From: Firmicutes bacterium HGW-Firmicutes-3 | GTDB lineage: Bacteria > Bacillota > Clostridia > Lachnospirales > Vallitaleaceae | NCBI GenBank assembly: GCA_002841435.1 | Contig: PGZS01000008.1 | Coordinates: 1-35,177, forward strand | Direction of reading: 5' to 3' | Length of the DNA: 35,177 nucleotides | Part shown: in pieces, positions 16,058-24,913 of the stretch | Numbering within the stretch: position 1 is the stretch's first letter | How the letters are laid out: the number at the start of each line of letters is the position of its first letter | Made by a program: the position numbers and the translations under genes | Notes under the pieces: model-generated | Told to the model about the DNA's origin: nothing | The model's input: only the letters and a program-made list of their open reading frames with translations | The model's database searches: none

Positions 16058-16077
16058 TTGAATGTACTTGAATGTAT
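16058..16077 (+). repeat. Tandem 10-bp repeat, two units
   Basis: TTGAATGTAC is followed immediately by TTGAATGTAT. It lies in the gap before the MMPL operon; meaning unknown. A similar two-unit tandem (GTAGAATGTC, GTAGAATGTA) is at 23953-23972. Confidence 0.6.
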
Positions 16078-16138
16078 CATAAGCAACATATTCTACTTCA
16101 AAAGTCCATAATGTAACAGAAAGCCAAAAATCTGACCA

Positions 16139-16225
16139 TTGAATACTGTAACATAAGTATTATAATGAAGACATGGATTTTATGTAACGGGTGTTACATA
16201 AAATCCATGTCTTCATTATAATACT
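16139..16225 (+). promoter_or_regulatory. 70-bp perfect palindrome embedding a TetR-type dyad and two -10 boxes, upstream of MMPL
   Basis: Arms of 33 bp at 16156-16188 and 16193-16225 are perfect reverse complements around a 4-nt GGGT loop. The centre reads TGTAACGGGTGTTACA, a 16-bp dyad of the size bound by TetR-family regulators. TATAAT occurs in each arm: at 16161-16166, preceded by TTGAAT (16139-16144) at 16 bp, and at 16217-16222, preceded by GTTACA (16193-16198) at 18 bp. Further TGTAAC copies are at 16112 and 16147, about 35 bp apart. I infer the control region of the MMPL operon, possibly targeted by the TetR protein encoded at 20603-21193. No T run follows the hairpin, so it is not an ordinary terminator. 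Confidence 0.6.
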
Positions 16226-16282
16226 CCAAACGATAGAAGCAAAATATTAATAGATCATTAGCAGCTAAAGGAGACTACGCAC

Positions 16283-18544
16283 ATGGCAAAAAAACGATTT
16301 TTTCACCCTAATATTGGAAGCATAGCAGACATTACGATTAGCCACCGGAAGAAAATTGAAGTTCTTTTTATTATTCTTGTAGTAATCAGCATGTTTTTCT
16401 ATTTATTTGTCAATGTCAACTACGATCTGACAAAATACCTGCCCGAGGATTCACAGACCACAATAGGCCTCAACATTATGAAGGAGCAGTTTGGCTACCC
16501 GGGAACTGCACAAGTTATGATTGGAAACGTAACGCTGACGGAAGCTAAGAATTATAGGGATAAGATTAGGTCTATCGACGGTGTTGATCGTGTCATAGGA
16601 GCCGATGTGATTATCGATACCTATCTAACAGGGGATTTTATTCCAACGGTAGCTATTGATGATTATTACAAAGACGGATATGCGTTGTTCAATATAACAT
16701 TTCTAGAAAGTGACAGCAGTTCAGGGACATCCAAAGCCATTGATGAGATTGAAAATATTGTTGGCTCTAAAGGTCATTTGACTGGTCAGGCTATTCAACA
16801 GAAATCGCTGAGCGACTCAATAAATAAAGAAGTGGCTTATGCCATGGTAGCTGCCTTTATTCTGATTTTCACGCTTCTATGCCTTTTCACAACGTCCTGG
16901 TTTGAACCTGTCTTGTTTTTGATGGTGATGGGGATTGCCATCATCATCAATATGGGCAGTAACATTTTTATGGGGGAGATATCCTTTCTCGCCTCAAGCC
17001 TTGTGGCAATTATACAGCTTGCCTGTGCCATGGACTACTCCATCTTCTTCTTGCACGCATATATTCGTAGGAAGAAGGCAGGTGATGATTTGACTTCTGC
17101 CATACGAGGGGGTTGGATAGAATCTATAAAATCAATACTACCAAGCAGTATCACAACAATAGCAAGCTTTCTTGCTCTGACAGTTATGGAATTCTCCATT
17201 GGTTACGATATGGGAATTGTTCTTGCTAAGGGTATTGTTATCAGTGTTCTCACTGTATTATTATTAATGCCGGCACTGCTTCTCCGCTTCGATAAACGCA
17301 TTGAAAAAACATCGCATCGTTCATTCCTGCCGTCATTTAGATCACTGGGGCAGTTTTCTTATAAAAGTCGTTATATTGTATTGGTTTTGGCGTTGTTAAT
17401 TATTATACCCAGTTATGTGGGTCAGGGGATGAATGATTTTTCTTATGGGACTGAATCAATCGGTGGCTCACAAGGTACAAGGCTCTATAATGACGAACAG
17501 GCCATCAATAATGTATTTGGGCAAAGTAATAGTATCGTTGTACTTTATCCGAATACATCTAATATAAAAGAAAAAGAACTTGGGGATGAGCTCCAAGATC
17601 TCAATTTCGTTATTAGTGTTACGTCTCTTTCCAATACACTGCCCCAGTATATTCCCACAAGCTTTTTTCCGGAAAGCTTAACGAGCCAACTGCAAGGGAG
17701 TCAATACAACCGTATGATTGTGAATATTCGAACCGATGGGGAAAGTGATTACGCATTTCAATGTTCCGACCACATTGAAAAGATTGTAAAGCAATATTAT
17801 CCGGATGACGCCTACTTAATTGGCGTAACCCCATCTACTCAAGATATTAAAACTACGATTACAGCCGACTATAGCCTTGTTAATAAAATATCTCTCCTGT
17901 CTGTTGCCTTCGTCGTTGCAGCTTCATTTTTATCCATATTTGTTCCAATCGTGGTCATAATTCCGATTCAACTGGCCGTGTTTATAAATATGTTTTTCCC
18001 ATATATTGTTGGGGATAAATTGTTTTTTCTAGGCTTCTTGATTGTCAGCAGTCTTCAGCTTGGCGCTACGGTGGATTATTCTATTCTAATGACCAATCAT
18101 TATCTAGAGCACCGAACACGGATGGGGAAAAAGGAGGCGGCGATAGAAACAATTATAGTCAGTGCGCCTTCCATCATGACATCTGCCCTGATTCTCTCTG
18201 GTGTGGGGTACGTCATATCTTTTACATCTACTCTCACTGGCATCGCCAGTGTTGGGGAACTACTCGGCAGAGGTGCATTACTTAGCCTGTTGACGGTACT
18301 TTTTTTACTTCCCGCTCTTATGGTGCTGTTCGATAAGCCCTTGACATATCGCCAGAGGAAAAAAGCCATTGGCAGGCAAAACAAGGAGATTTCCGTGGAT
18401 ATACCTGCTTTCCCTTGTGGAAACATGGGGTTATGCATAAAACGTTTTATTGTTTATATCAAAGATACAATAACAGGTGAAAACCCAAATAAAAAACCAA
18501 ATATAGAATTTAAGAGAGGTATTACTGATGAAGAAAATATATAA
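16283..18544 (+). CDS. MMPL/RND-superfamily membrane transporter
   Basis: The 753-residue product has the duplicated RND layout: TM1 at about 25-45, an extracytoplasmic loop, then about five membrane segments, all repeated in the second half (TM7 at about 360-378). Each half carries the Asp-Tyr pair of the MMPL proton-relay helix: AMDYSIFFLHAY (Asp251-Tyr252) and TVDYSILMTNHY (Asp598-Tyr599). MMPL proteins export lipids or hydrophobic drugs using the proton gradient. A basic cytoplasmic tail of about 60 residues ends the protein. AAAGGAG precedes the ATG. Its last 17 nt overlap the secreted coiled-coil gene, so the two products are probably made together as a complex. A convergent TetR gene and an upstream palindrome suggest induction by a small hydrophobic ligand. 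Confidence 0.93.
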   Translation: MAKKRFFHPNIGSIADITISHRKKIEVLFIILVVISMFFYLFVNVNYDLTKYLPEDSQTTIGLNIMKEQFGYPGTAQVMIGNVTLTEAKNYRDKIRSIDGVDRVIGADVIIDTYLTGDFIPTVAIDDYYKDGYALFNITFLESDSSSGTSKAIDEIENIVGSKGHLTGQAIQQKSLSDSINKEVAYAMVAAFILIFTLLCLFTTSWFEPVLFLMVMGIAIIINMGSNIFMGEISFLASSLVAIIQLACAMDYSIFFLHAYIRRKKAGDDLTSAIRGGWIESIKSILPSSITTIASFLALTVMEFSIGYDMGIVLAKGIVISVLTVLLLMPALLLRFDKRIEKTSHRSFLPSFRSLGQFSYKSRYIVLVLALLIIIPSYVGQGMNDFSYGTESIGGSQGTRLYNDEQAINNVFGQSNSIVVLYPNTSNIKEKELGDELQDLNFVISVTSLSNTLPQYIPTSFFPESLTSQLQGSQYNRMIVNIRTDGESDYAFQCSDHIEKIVKQYYPDDAYLIGVTPSTQDIKTTITADYSLVNKISLLSVAFVVAASFLSIFVPIVVIIPIQLAVFINMFFPYIVGDKLFFLGFLIVSSLQLGATVDYSILMTNHYLEHRTRMGKKEAAIETIIVSAPSIMTSALILSGVGYVISFTSTLTGIASVGELLGRGALLSLLTVLFLLPALMVLFDKPLTYRQRKKAIGRQNKEISVDIPAFPCGNMGLCIKRFIVYIKDTITGENPNKKPNIEFKRGITDEENI

Positions 18545-20549
18545 AGCTTTGGCAATTGTTCTTTCGGTGTGCATACTGTTTCCTACCTTCGCCCAAAGCG
18601 TAAACGCGGCCTCGCCCGTAGCTTCTACCAGCGAAACGTTGTATGTGAATATGGATTACTATGGTAAAGTAAGTAATATGAATATTGTAAAAGGCGTCAA
18701 TTTAAATGGGAATAGTATATTCACGGACTATGGTTCCTATTCTAAAGTCACGAACATGACTAATTCCTCCATCCCCAGTATCAAAGGGGACAACGTTACA
18801 TGGAATCTTTCAGATAACACAGGAAGATTTTATTACGAAGGTACTCCAAAGGGAAGAGTGACGCTGCCATGGAACTTTGATGTGGATTATAAGTTAAACG
18901 GTGTGGCGGCAGATCCTCAAAAGTTGGCAGGAGCTTCCGGCATGGTAGAAATTAATATTAAGGCTACGCCAAATCCAAATGTGAACGAATACTATAAAAA
19001 CAATATGCTTCTACTAGTAGGTACCTATGTAAAAATAGACGATACAACGTTAAGTGTAGAGGCACCGGGCGCACAGGTCGTTCTTCTGGGAAGCTACAAA
19101 CTTGTCATTTTTGCCGCTCTGCCTGGAGAAGCTAATGATTATACCCTTCGTATCGGCACAAATAATTTTGAAACGAGCGGAATAATCATGACGATGGTGC
19201 CAGCAACAATAGCCCAAATGGATGAAATAAAAAATGTTCGCGATATGAAAGAAAAGTCAAAAGACTCAGTGGATAGCATCACTGAAAACGCAAATTCAAT
19301 ATTGAATATTATTGGAGCTATGTCCGGCGGACTAAGCCAACTAGAATCCGGGCTTAATACTGTTAATAAGTCAAATGATGCAATCAGCGCATCCCGTGGC
19401 GATTTAAGTGATAAAGCTGGTCAAAACATCGTCGACCTTTCTGGTGTTGCCCAACAGACAGAGGCAATGATTCCCCATTTGGAAAATACGCAGTTTATGA
19501 TAGTGAAGGTGTCTGAGAATATCAATGAAATCACACAGGAGATGGTGTCAGCTAAGTCTGGGCTAACTTCTTTGCAAAAATCAATAAGCATAATCCAAGA
19601 TGATTTTGAGAAGCTTAGTAATGATGGCGAAAGTATTACCACCCAAATTGATGAAGCTCAAACAGATATGAAAAATTATAGGAAATCCATCTCTTCCTTA
19701 GAAAGAAGTCTTGAAGGTTTAAATGAGGTAATGGATGGAATGAATAGGCAATTGCAAGAATTACAGCAGTCTGAGGGAATTACTGACCCTACGACGGCTA
19801 TGCTTGCCGGCATGATGCCAAGCCTGGTAGAGGTCATTGATGCATCAAATGATACAGTAAGTGCTTCAAAAACATTAATAAGCCAATCCAATGATTATTT
19901 TACAGAGGCCAAGGCGGTTGCCAACAATGTCAGCCAAACCTTGGATAATACCCAAGGTATTGCGGATAATACCCGTGACCTTTTGCAAAACGGCAAGAGG
20001 CTGCTAAATGATGTCGATTCATTAAATGATACACTGACTGAGGGAACGAGCACTGCTAACAGTGCGCTGCAAGAAACCCAGGAGTTGGCTGGGGGTGTAA
20101 CAAATCTTCTAAATAGTTCAGGTACATTTCTTTCATCTTTTAAAACCACTGTAGATGAAAATAGTGGCAGCCTCTCACAAGGAACACGTGATAGTATAAG
20201 CGGGCTCATAAAAGTCATGAAAAAGAGCCTTGAGGCTATTGAGCAAACAGCGGCGATCAAAAAATCTATGAATACAACAAAAAGTTCTCTTGAGCAAGAA
20301 ATTGATAATTATGAAGAAAACACCAACATTTTGCTTCTAGATATAGAAGCAAAACCCGTATCTTTCACTTCAGACAAAAATACATCACTGGAAAGCGTTC
20401 AGATTATAATGCGCACTCAGGAAATCAGCATAAAAAATAATGATGTGACACAGGAAGATTTGGATAAAGAAAGCGGAAATCCTTTTGAAAGAATGACGAA
20501 GGTATTTCAGAAAATCTGGGATGCAATTATTTTAGCTTTTGCGCAATGA
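18528..20549 (+). CDS. Secreted coiled-coil partner of the MMPL transporter (YhgE-like stalk protein)
   Basis: The 673-residue product has a clear signal peptide (MKKIYKALAIVLSV, with a likely cut after VNAA near residue 28). A beta-rich N-terminal domain runs to about residue 230. A long heptad-patterned region (about 235-600, rich in Ser, Asn, Leu and Gln) follows, resembling the stalks of YhgE/Pip and X-X-X-Leu-X-X-Gly repeat proteins. The end has an amphipathic or hydrophobic stretch (WDAIILAFAQ) but no strong membrane anchor. The gene starts inside the MMPL gene (17-nt overlap), with AGAGAGG ahead of its ATG. By position it should be an extracytoplasmic adaptor that links the transporter to the wall or extends its export path; that is inference. 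Confidence 0.85.
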   Translation: MKKIYKALAIVLSVCILFPTFAQSVNAASPVASTSETLYVNMDYYGKVSNMNIVKGVNLNGNSIFTDYGSYSKVTNMTNSSIPSIKGDNVTWNLSDNTGRFYYEGTPKGRVTLPWNFDVDYKLNGVAADPQKLAGASGMVEINIKATPNPNVNEYYKNNMLLLVGTYVKIDDTTLSVEAPGAQVVLLGSYKLVIFAALPGEANDYTLRIGTNNFETSGIIMTMVPATIAQMDEIKNVRDMKEKSKDSVDSITENANSILNIIGAMSGGLSQLESGLNTVNKSNDAISASRGDLSDKAGQNIVDLSGVAQQTEAMIPHLENTQFMIVKVSENINEITQEMVSAKSGLTSLQKSISIIQDDFEKLSNDGESITTQIDEAQTDMKNYRKSISSLERSLEGLNEVMDGMNRQLQELQQSEGITDPTTAMLAGMMPSLVEVIDASNDTVSASKTLISQSNDYFTEAKAVANNVSQTLDNTQGIADNTRDLLQNGKRLLNDVDSLNDTLTEGTSTANSALQETQELAGGVTNLLNSSGTFLSSFKTTVDENSGSLSQGTRDSISGLIKVMKKSLEAIEQTAAIKKSMNTTKSSLEQEIDNYEENTNILLLDIEAKPVSFTSDKNTSLESVQIIMRTQEISIKNNDVTQEDLDKESGNPFERMTKVFQKIWDAIILAFAQ

Positions 20550-20550
20550 T

Positions 20551-20600
20551 AAAAAGAAACCACTGAGTGTTGTGATGACCTTCAGTGGTTTCTTATTTAA
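20551..20600. terminator. Bidirectional terminator between convergent genes
   Basis: AAGAAACCACTGA (20554-20566) and its exact complement (20582-20594) form a 13-bp stem with A-rich and T-rich flanks. It can end both the plus-strand MMPL operon and the minus-strand TetR gene. Confidence 0.85.
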
Positions 20601-20602
20601 AA

Positions 20603-21193
20603 TTATTTCACGATTGTTCTGATTCCGGAAGATACAATGATTGTTATTTGTTTCGATAAATCCTCTAAGGATACGCTTTGGTCCGAACGGAACCATTCTT
20701 TATATGTCGTAATCAGTCCTCCAGCTATATATTCAAAAATGAATATAAGCATTTCGTCACTGACATTCGTTTTTCCATTTAAAGCGGAGAGGGCGTAATC
20801 TCTGAAAACATTTTTAACTTTTGCAAGTGTAGTGTCTATGACCGTTGAACTTAGAAAGAGTGTGTAGAAGTTTATATCTTCAACAATAATATTAGTCAAA
20901 ATATAAAACATTTGATAGGGTTCTGTAATTATTTTTGTAATGTCTTGTTCACTGATCAAGGGAATGAGTTTACTGATAATATCATTTTCAATGTCGTCAA
21001 TGAGTTCATAAACATCCTTGTAATATGCATAAAATGTTTTTCTGTTAATATCAGCAATATCTGAAATATCCGTTACAGTGATTTCACTAAGATTTTTATC
21101 AGAAGCCAAAGTCAACAAAGCATTTTTGATGGCTTTTTTTGTTTTTCGGACTCTTCTGTCTATTTTAACTTCTTCATCAATTATAGGGTTCAT
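20603..21193 (-). CDS. TetR-family transcriptional regulator
   Basis: The 196-residue product has the N-terminal TetR helix-turn-helix (TKKAIKNALLTLASDKN, ITVTDISDIADINRKTFYAYYKD, about 18-62) and an all-helical C-terminal ligand and dimer domain of the kind seen in AcrR/DhaS-like members (FEYIAGGLITTYKEWF). Such proteins usually repress an adjacent efflux or lipid-export operon and release on ligand binding. It faces the MMPL operon tail to tail, so its target must lie elsewhere; the dyad at 16183-16198 is the best candidate. GAAAGGAAC precedes the ATG. The divergent neighbour at 21401 is another possible target. Confidence 0.93.
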   Translation of the reverse strand: MNPIIDEEVKIDRRVRKTKKAIKNALLTLASDKNLSEITVTDISDIADINRKTFYAYYKDVYELIDDIENDIISKLIPLISEQDITKIITEPYQMFYILTNIIVEDINFYTLFLSSTVIDTTLAKVKNVFRDYALSALNGKTNVSDEMLIFIFEYIAGGLITTYKEWFRSDQSVSLEDLSKQITIIVSSGIRTIVK

Positions 21194-21244
21194 TTATGAG
21201 TTCCTTTCTGAAACAATCTCAAACGGTAGCATTATATATAATTT

Positions 21245-21328
21245 ATTATAACTCGAGTTTAAAGATAAAGCAACAAGTGTTTCTTAATGAAAGAAAAAGA
21301 CTTAAAGACAAATGAATAAAATTTCATT
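21245..21328. promoter_or_regulatory. Divergent control region: TetR promoter (minus) and dyads
   Basis: On the minus strand TTGCTT (21273-21268) and TATAAT (21250-21245) are 17 bp apart and serve the TetR gene. The 10-bp palindrome AACTCGAGTT lies between them. A second dyad, AATGAA-N6-TTCATT (21311-21328), lies toward the hydrolase gene. Either could be an operator; no clear plus-strand promoter was found. Confidence 0.5.
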
Positions 21329-21400
21329 GAAACTTATTTTAAATGTCATGCGTCAAATTATAAAAGAGAAATAAAATAATTATGTAAAGGAAAATGAAAA

Positions 21401-23497
21401 ATGATTTATAAGAAAAAAAAATCGACGAAAGCATGGAAGATATGGCTGGGTACATGCTGTATGCTGCTTTACATAAGCCAAGTGCAACCCATTTTTTCTG
21501 AAATAGGGGGTGGCTTGAGGATTATGCATGAGTATGACACCCGTATTTTAATGAATGGCACCTATCTTACAGATGGGGTCATGGCAGAGATATCCGACAA
21601 TCGGGTGGCTATGTTACCATTGCAGGGAGTTTTTGAAGCGGCAGGTTATACTGTGAGTTCGGATTTGACGAGCAAACAAGATATAATACATCTGATGGAC
21701 GGTGAAAAACTTGCGTTAGACATTACAAATGGTAAGGCTTATCTATCTGGAACAGAGGTAGGAACCTTTCCATACAAAGTGAAAAACGGAAAAACTTTGA
21801 CGACGCCAGAATTTTTTTCATTAGTAGAGGGTATTGATGCCAAATATGATGTGGCAACGCATACAACGATTATTTCTGTTACACCATCTCAACCCAATGA
21901 CGTTGTTTTTTATGATATAGGTACTAAGCTTATCAAACTACCTTCTGGAAGTGATTTGAACATCACCTTAAACGGTGGGATAGCTGTTCCGGCATCGCAA
22001 AATAATCCGATTGTAATGATTTTACATGGCTCACATCCTATGGAAAATGCTGCAGATAATCGCTATGATCTGGGTTATTCTTACTTGATGAAATCACTTG
22101 CATCTCAGGGATATGCTGCATTAAGCCTAAATGTCAACTTGCAATATTCATTCCTTGATGGTGAGCCCATAGGTCAGGAACGCTTAATCACTATTTTCCA
22201 AGAAACCCTAGCCGCACTTAAACTGGCTAATGACGGGAAGTACAATGGCTTTGGTACGGATCTGACAGGCAAACTGGACTTGTCGAACCTGGTTCTGGTT
22301 GGTCATTCACGAGGTGGAGGCGGGATTATTTATGTAGCGGATGCGTTACAAAAAGATAAAGACGTGAAAGTAGTGGGTCTTGTGGCTTTCTCGCCGACAG
22401 AAGTATATGTCGAAGATCTTAAATCCACCGATATTCCTACATCGTTTATTATTCCTGAGCTAGATGGTGATGTGGTAAGCTTGGACGGTTATACCTATTT
22501 CGACACCTTGGTAAGTCAAACCAATAGAACCAATGACCTTCAGTTAGTATACCTTTATGGTGCAAATCATAATGCTTTTAATGAAGGTGTTGTACCGCAA
22601 GATCTGGGAAAAATATGGTACACTGGCGAAAAGATAGCCATTTCAGCCAAAGAACAGCGCGATTTTACAACAAAATATGTAATTGCTTTCACAAATGCCG
22701 TAACTTTTGGAAAACCACTTCACAAAATTGCGAATAGTTCAGACCAGAAACTGTTTGGGTATAAAGCAATGGTCAGCAACAGTTTAGCTGGAAGCCTAAA
22801 GATATTTGGTGCACATGATCATACCGTGACCGCAAACCGTGCCACCTTAGAGCAGGTAATCAGTAGCAATATGATGAATAAAAATACCGCTGGACTTTTT
22901 AATCCAGGTGGCTTTAGCCAAAATCTCGAGCTATTAAAAATAAGTTGGCAGGAACAAGGTGCTAATGTTGCTTTTGCATTGAGCAAGGAGACGCGAGACC
23001 TGAGCAAAATGGACTTGTTAAGTTTATACCTTGCGCCAGATTCTACAAGCCCATTGAATAACAGACAAAACCAGAGCTTCCAAGTGGAACTAGTGGATAT
23101 CAACGGGAAAGTCGCATCTTATGTGTTAGATAGCAATACGCCAGCACTGACATATCAGGATGGAGATCCTATTTTTGAAGGAGATATTTTCTCTACAATT
23201 ACGCCTCTAGGGATCATTGGAATTCAACTGGCCGCATTCAATCAAATCGAACTTATTGATTTGGCACAAATTGCTGAAGTTAGACTGAACTTTTGGGAGA
23301 ATACAAGCGGTAGCATTATGGTACGTTCTATCTTTGCTTCGAGGGCTAATCCTATACCAGAACCAGAACCAGAACCAGAAAGTAATGAAATTGCCAAACA
23401 GACAAAGAGTGGTGCTGTTTATATTATAATTGCCTTAGCAGGTGTATTAATTGTTGGAGTTACAACCATCATTCTTCTAAAGAAATATAAGAAGTAG
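21401..23497 (+). CDS. Exported, membrane-anchored alpha/beta hydrolase with N-terminal stalk domain
   Basis: The 698-residue product has a basic N-terminus and signal segment (about 12-34). Next comes a copper-amine-oxidase-N-like 'stalk' domain (about 45-160; ILMNGTYLTDGVMAEI, LPLQGVFEAAGY, then TTIISV), usually a wall-binding or adhesion module in Firmicutes. An alpha/beta-hydrolase domain spans about 200-430, with an oxyanion-type HGSHP (209-213), nucleophile elbow GHSRGG (Ser303), a candidate acid in IPELDGD (Asp355 or Asp357) and His390 in GANHNAF. A beta-rich domain (about 450-650) follows, then a PEPEPEPE linker encoded by four CCAGAA units, and a C-terminal membrane helix (about 675-692) with a KKYKK tail. 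Esterase, lipase or acyl-transfer activity is possible; the substrate is unknown. The catalytic part lies outside the membrane. Confidence 0.85.
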   Translation: MIYKKKKSTKAWKIWLGTCCMLLYISQVQPIFSEIGGGLRIMHEYDTRILMNGTYLTDGVMAEISDNRVAMLPLQGVFEAAGYTVSSDLTSKQDIIHLMDGEKLALDITNGKAYLSGTEVGTFPYKVKNGKTLTTPEFFSLVEGIDAKYDVATHTTIISVTPSQPNDVVFYDIGTKLIKLPSGSDLNITLNGGIAVPASQNNPIVMILHGSHPMENAADNRYDLGYSYLMKSLASQGYAALSLNVNLQYSFLDGEPIGQERLITIFQETLAALKLANDGKYNGFGTDLTGKLDLSNLVLVGHSRGGGGIIYVADALQKDKDVKVVGLVAFSPTEVYVEDLKSTDIPTSFIIPELDGDVVSLDGYTYFDTLVSQTNRTNDLQLVYLYGANHNAFNEGVVPQDLGKIWYTGEKIAISAKEQRDFTTKYVIAFTNAVTFGKPLHKIANSSDQKLFGYKAMVSNSLAGSLKIFGAHDHTVTANRATLEQVISSNMMNKNTAGLFNPGGFSQNLELLKISWQEQGANVAFALSKETRDLSKMDLLSLYLAPDSTSPLNNRQNQSFQVELVDINGKVASYVLDSNTPALTYQDGDPIFEGDIFSTITPLGIIGIQLAAFNQIELIDLAQIAEVRLNFWENTSGSIMVRSIFASRANPIPEPEPEPESNEIAKQTKSGAVYIIIALAGVLIVGVTTIILLKKYKK
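23357..23380 (+). repeat. Four CCAGAA units encoding the Pro-Glu linker of the hydrolase
   Basis: Four head-to-tail hexamers encode alternating Pro-Glu just before the C-terminal membrane anchor. Copy-number change by slippage would alter linker length without shifting the frame. Confidence 0.85.
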
Positions 23498-23662
23498 GTG
23501 ATACTGACGTTTCCTCTTATATTTGCAGAGTTAAACTCTATATCATCAAAGAGCATGTTACTTGATGAACCGTACCCGCTTTTAGACCCGATTTCAACCA
23601 TGATTATTGAAGATCAAACCGCATTTTTTTACAAAGTTATATCGAGAAGAATCTAAATAATG
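23498..23662 (+). other. Short gap after the hydrolase gene, coding-like but unassigned
   Basis: A frame is open from a GTG at about 23500 to a TAA at about 23656 and includes SSKSMLLDEPYPLLDP. It has no clear ribosome binding site and matches no family I recognise. It may be a gene scrap or chance. Confidence 0.2.
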
Positions 23663-23699
23663 GTTTAGACTGAAGCTTAATGGACAGTCTAAACTTTTT
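23663..23699 (+). terminator. Rho-independent terminator
   Basis: GTTTAGACT (23663-23671) pairs perfectly with AGTCTAAAC (23686-23694), followed by TTTTT. It probably ends the hydrolase transcript. Confidence 0.75.
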
Positions 23700-24012
23700 C
23701 ATTTTCTCCTCATTATCCTTAGTAAGAGGCGGTATTGTTGGCAATGGCTTGATTGGTTTAGTCTTGATTATCGTTGTTTCGATTACTTTTTTAGATCATT
23801 GGGCATCAATAATCATGAGTTTTTCTAAAGTTGTTTTACTATGTATACTAACGATACTTGCTTATGTTGGAATTTTTGACTTGAACCAGCTAGATGCGAC
23901 AAGATATACTAAACCTGTTGAGTGGGTTTACCAAACATGGCGTGAATTGAATGTAGAATGTCGTAGAATGTACTTACTATTAGGCATTCGTTACTGTAAA
24001 ATGAGTTCATAG
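23680..24012 (+). CDS. Doubtful 110-residue hypothetical membrane ORF
   Basis: The frame has two hydrophobic stretches (about 21-38 and 44-66) and a basic tail (WRELNVECRRMYLLLGIRY). Its ATG lies inside the terminator hairpin and has no ribosome binding site. A tandem 10-bp repeat (23953-23972) sits in its 3' part. It could be a decayed membrane protein gene or a chance frame. No family recognised. Confidence 0.25.
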   Translation: MDSLNFFIFSSLSLVRGGIVGNGLIGLVLIIVVSITFLDHWASIIMSFSKVVLLCILTILAYVGIFDLNQLDATRYTKPVEWVYQTWRELNVECRRMYLLLGIRYCKMSS

Positions 24013-24070
24013 TTAAGAAACCAACGTAACATCTCAGATAGATTACAAACAAAAATTATGGAGGTATAAA

Positions 24071-24889
24071 ATGAGTAAAAAAGTAGCATTAGTAACAGGT
24101 GCAAGCAGTGGTATTGGACTCGAAACAGCCGTAGATTTGAAAAACGCTGGATTTATCGTATATGGCGCAGCCAGAAGAATGGATAAGCTTAAAGATCTTG
24201 AAGGAAAAGGTATCAAGATTATACAGTTGGATGTAGAAGATGAAGATTCAATGATTAAATGTGTAGAAACAATTATGAATCAAGAAGGACGTTTGGATGT
24301 TCTTGTAAATAACGCTGGGTATGGTTCCTTTGGAGCCATTGAAGATGTGCCAATGGAAGAAGCTAGGCGACAGATTGAAGTTAATGTATTTGGTCTGGCA
24401 AGAATGTGCCAGTTGGTTCTGCCTCATATGAGAAAAAACAGTTTTGGTAGAATCATTAACATTTCATCTATGGGTGGGAAAATGTATACATCATTTGGTG
24501 GTTGGTATCATGCAACCAAATTTGCGGTAGAGGCACTGAGCGATTGTATGAGACTAGAAACAGAGCAGTTTGGTGTGGATGTTGTGCTGGTTGAACCCGG
24601 TGGCATCAAGACGGACTGGGGTATAATCGCAGCAGAAAACCTTCAGAAAACTTCAAAAGGTAGTGCTTATGAAGAAAACGTAAAAGAGACTGCTGAAAAA
24701 ATGCGTAAAAACTACAATGGCAATCTACTTTCAGCTCCTAAGATTATATCAAAAGTAATAGTGAAAGCAGCCACAGCAAAAAAACCTAAAACCAGATATC
24801 TTGTGGGTTTTGGTGCTAAGCCAGCTGTCTTTCTTAGAAGAATCTTATCAGATAGAATGTTCGATAAATTTGTTAAAGCAACAATGTAA
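24071..24889 (+). CDS. Classical short-chain dehydrogenase/reductase (SDR)
   Basis: This 272-residue oxidoreductase has the Rossmann motif TGASSGIG (9-16), NNAG (80-83), the catalytic Ser in ISS (about 132) and YHATK (Tyr146, Lys150). AARR (33-36) after beta-2 suggests NADP preference by family rules. The length, one residue run past the core with a basic C-terminus, fits carbonyl reductase or retinol-dehydrogenase-like SDRs; the substrate cannot be inferred. GGAGG lies 7 nt upstream of the ATG. A truncated AraC-family gene follows by 24 bp and may once have regulated it. Confidence 0.92.
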   Translation: MSKKVALVTGASSGIGLETAVDLKNAGFIVYGAARRMDKLKDLEGKGIKIIQLDVEDEDSMIKCVETIMNQEGRLDVLVNNAGYGSFGAIEDVPMEEARRQIEVNVFGLARMCQLVLPHMRKNSFGRIINISSMGGKMYTSFGGWYHATKFAVEALSDCMRLETEQFGVDVVLVEPGGIKTDWGIIAAENLQKTSKGSAYEENVKETAEKMRKNYNGNLLSAPKIISKVIVKAATAKKPKTRYLVGFGAKPAVFLRRILSDRMFDKFVKATM

Positions 24890-24913
24890 ATATAAAGAGA
24901 AAGTGATGATGAT

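Noticed and set aside
19421-20260. Minus-strand open frames opposite the coiled-coil gene
   Set aside because: They are Ser/Val/Leu-rich shadows of the repetitive coding sequence on the other strand.
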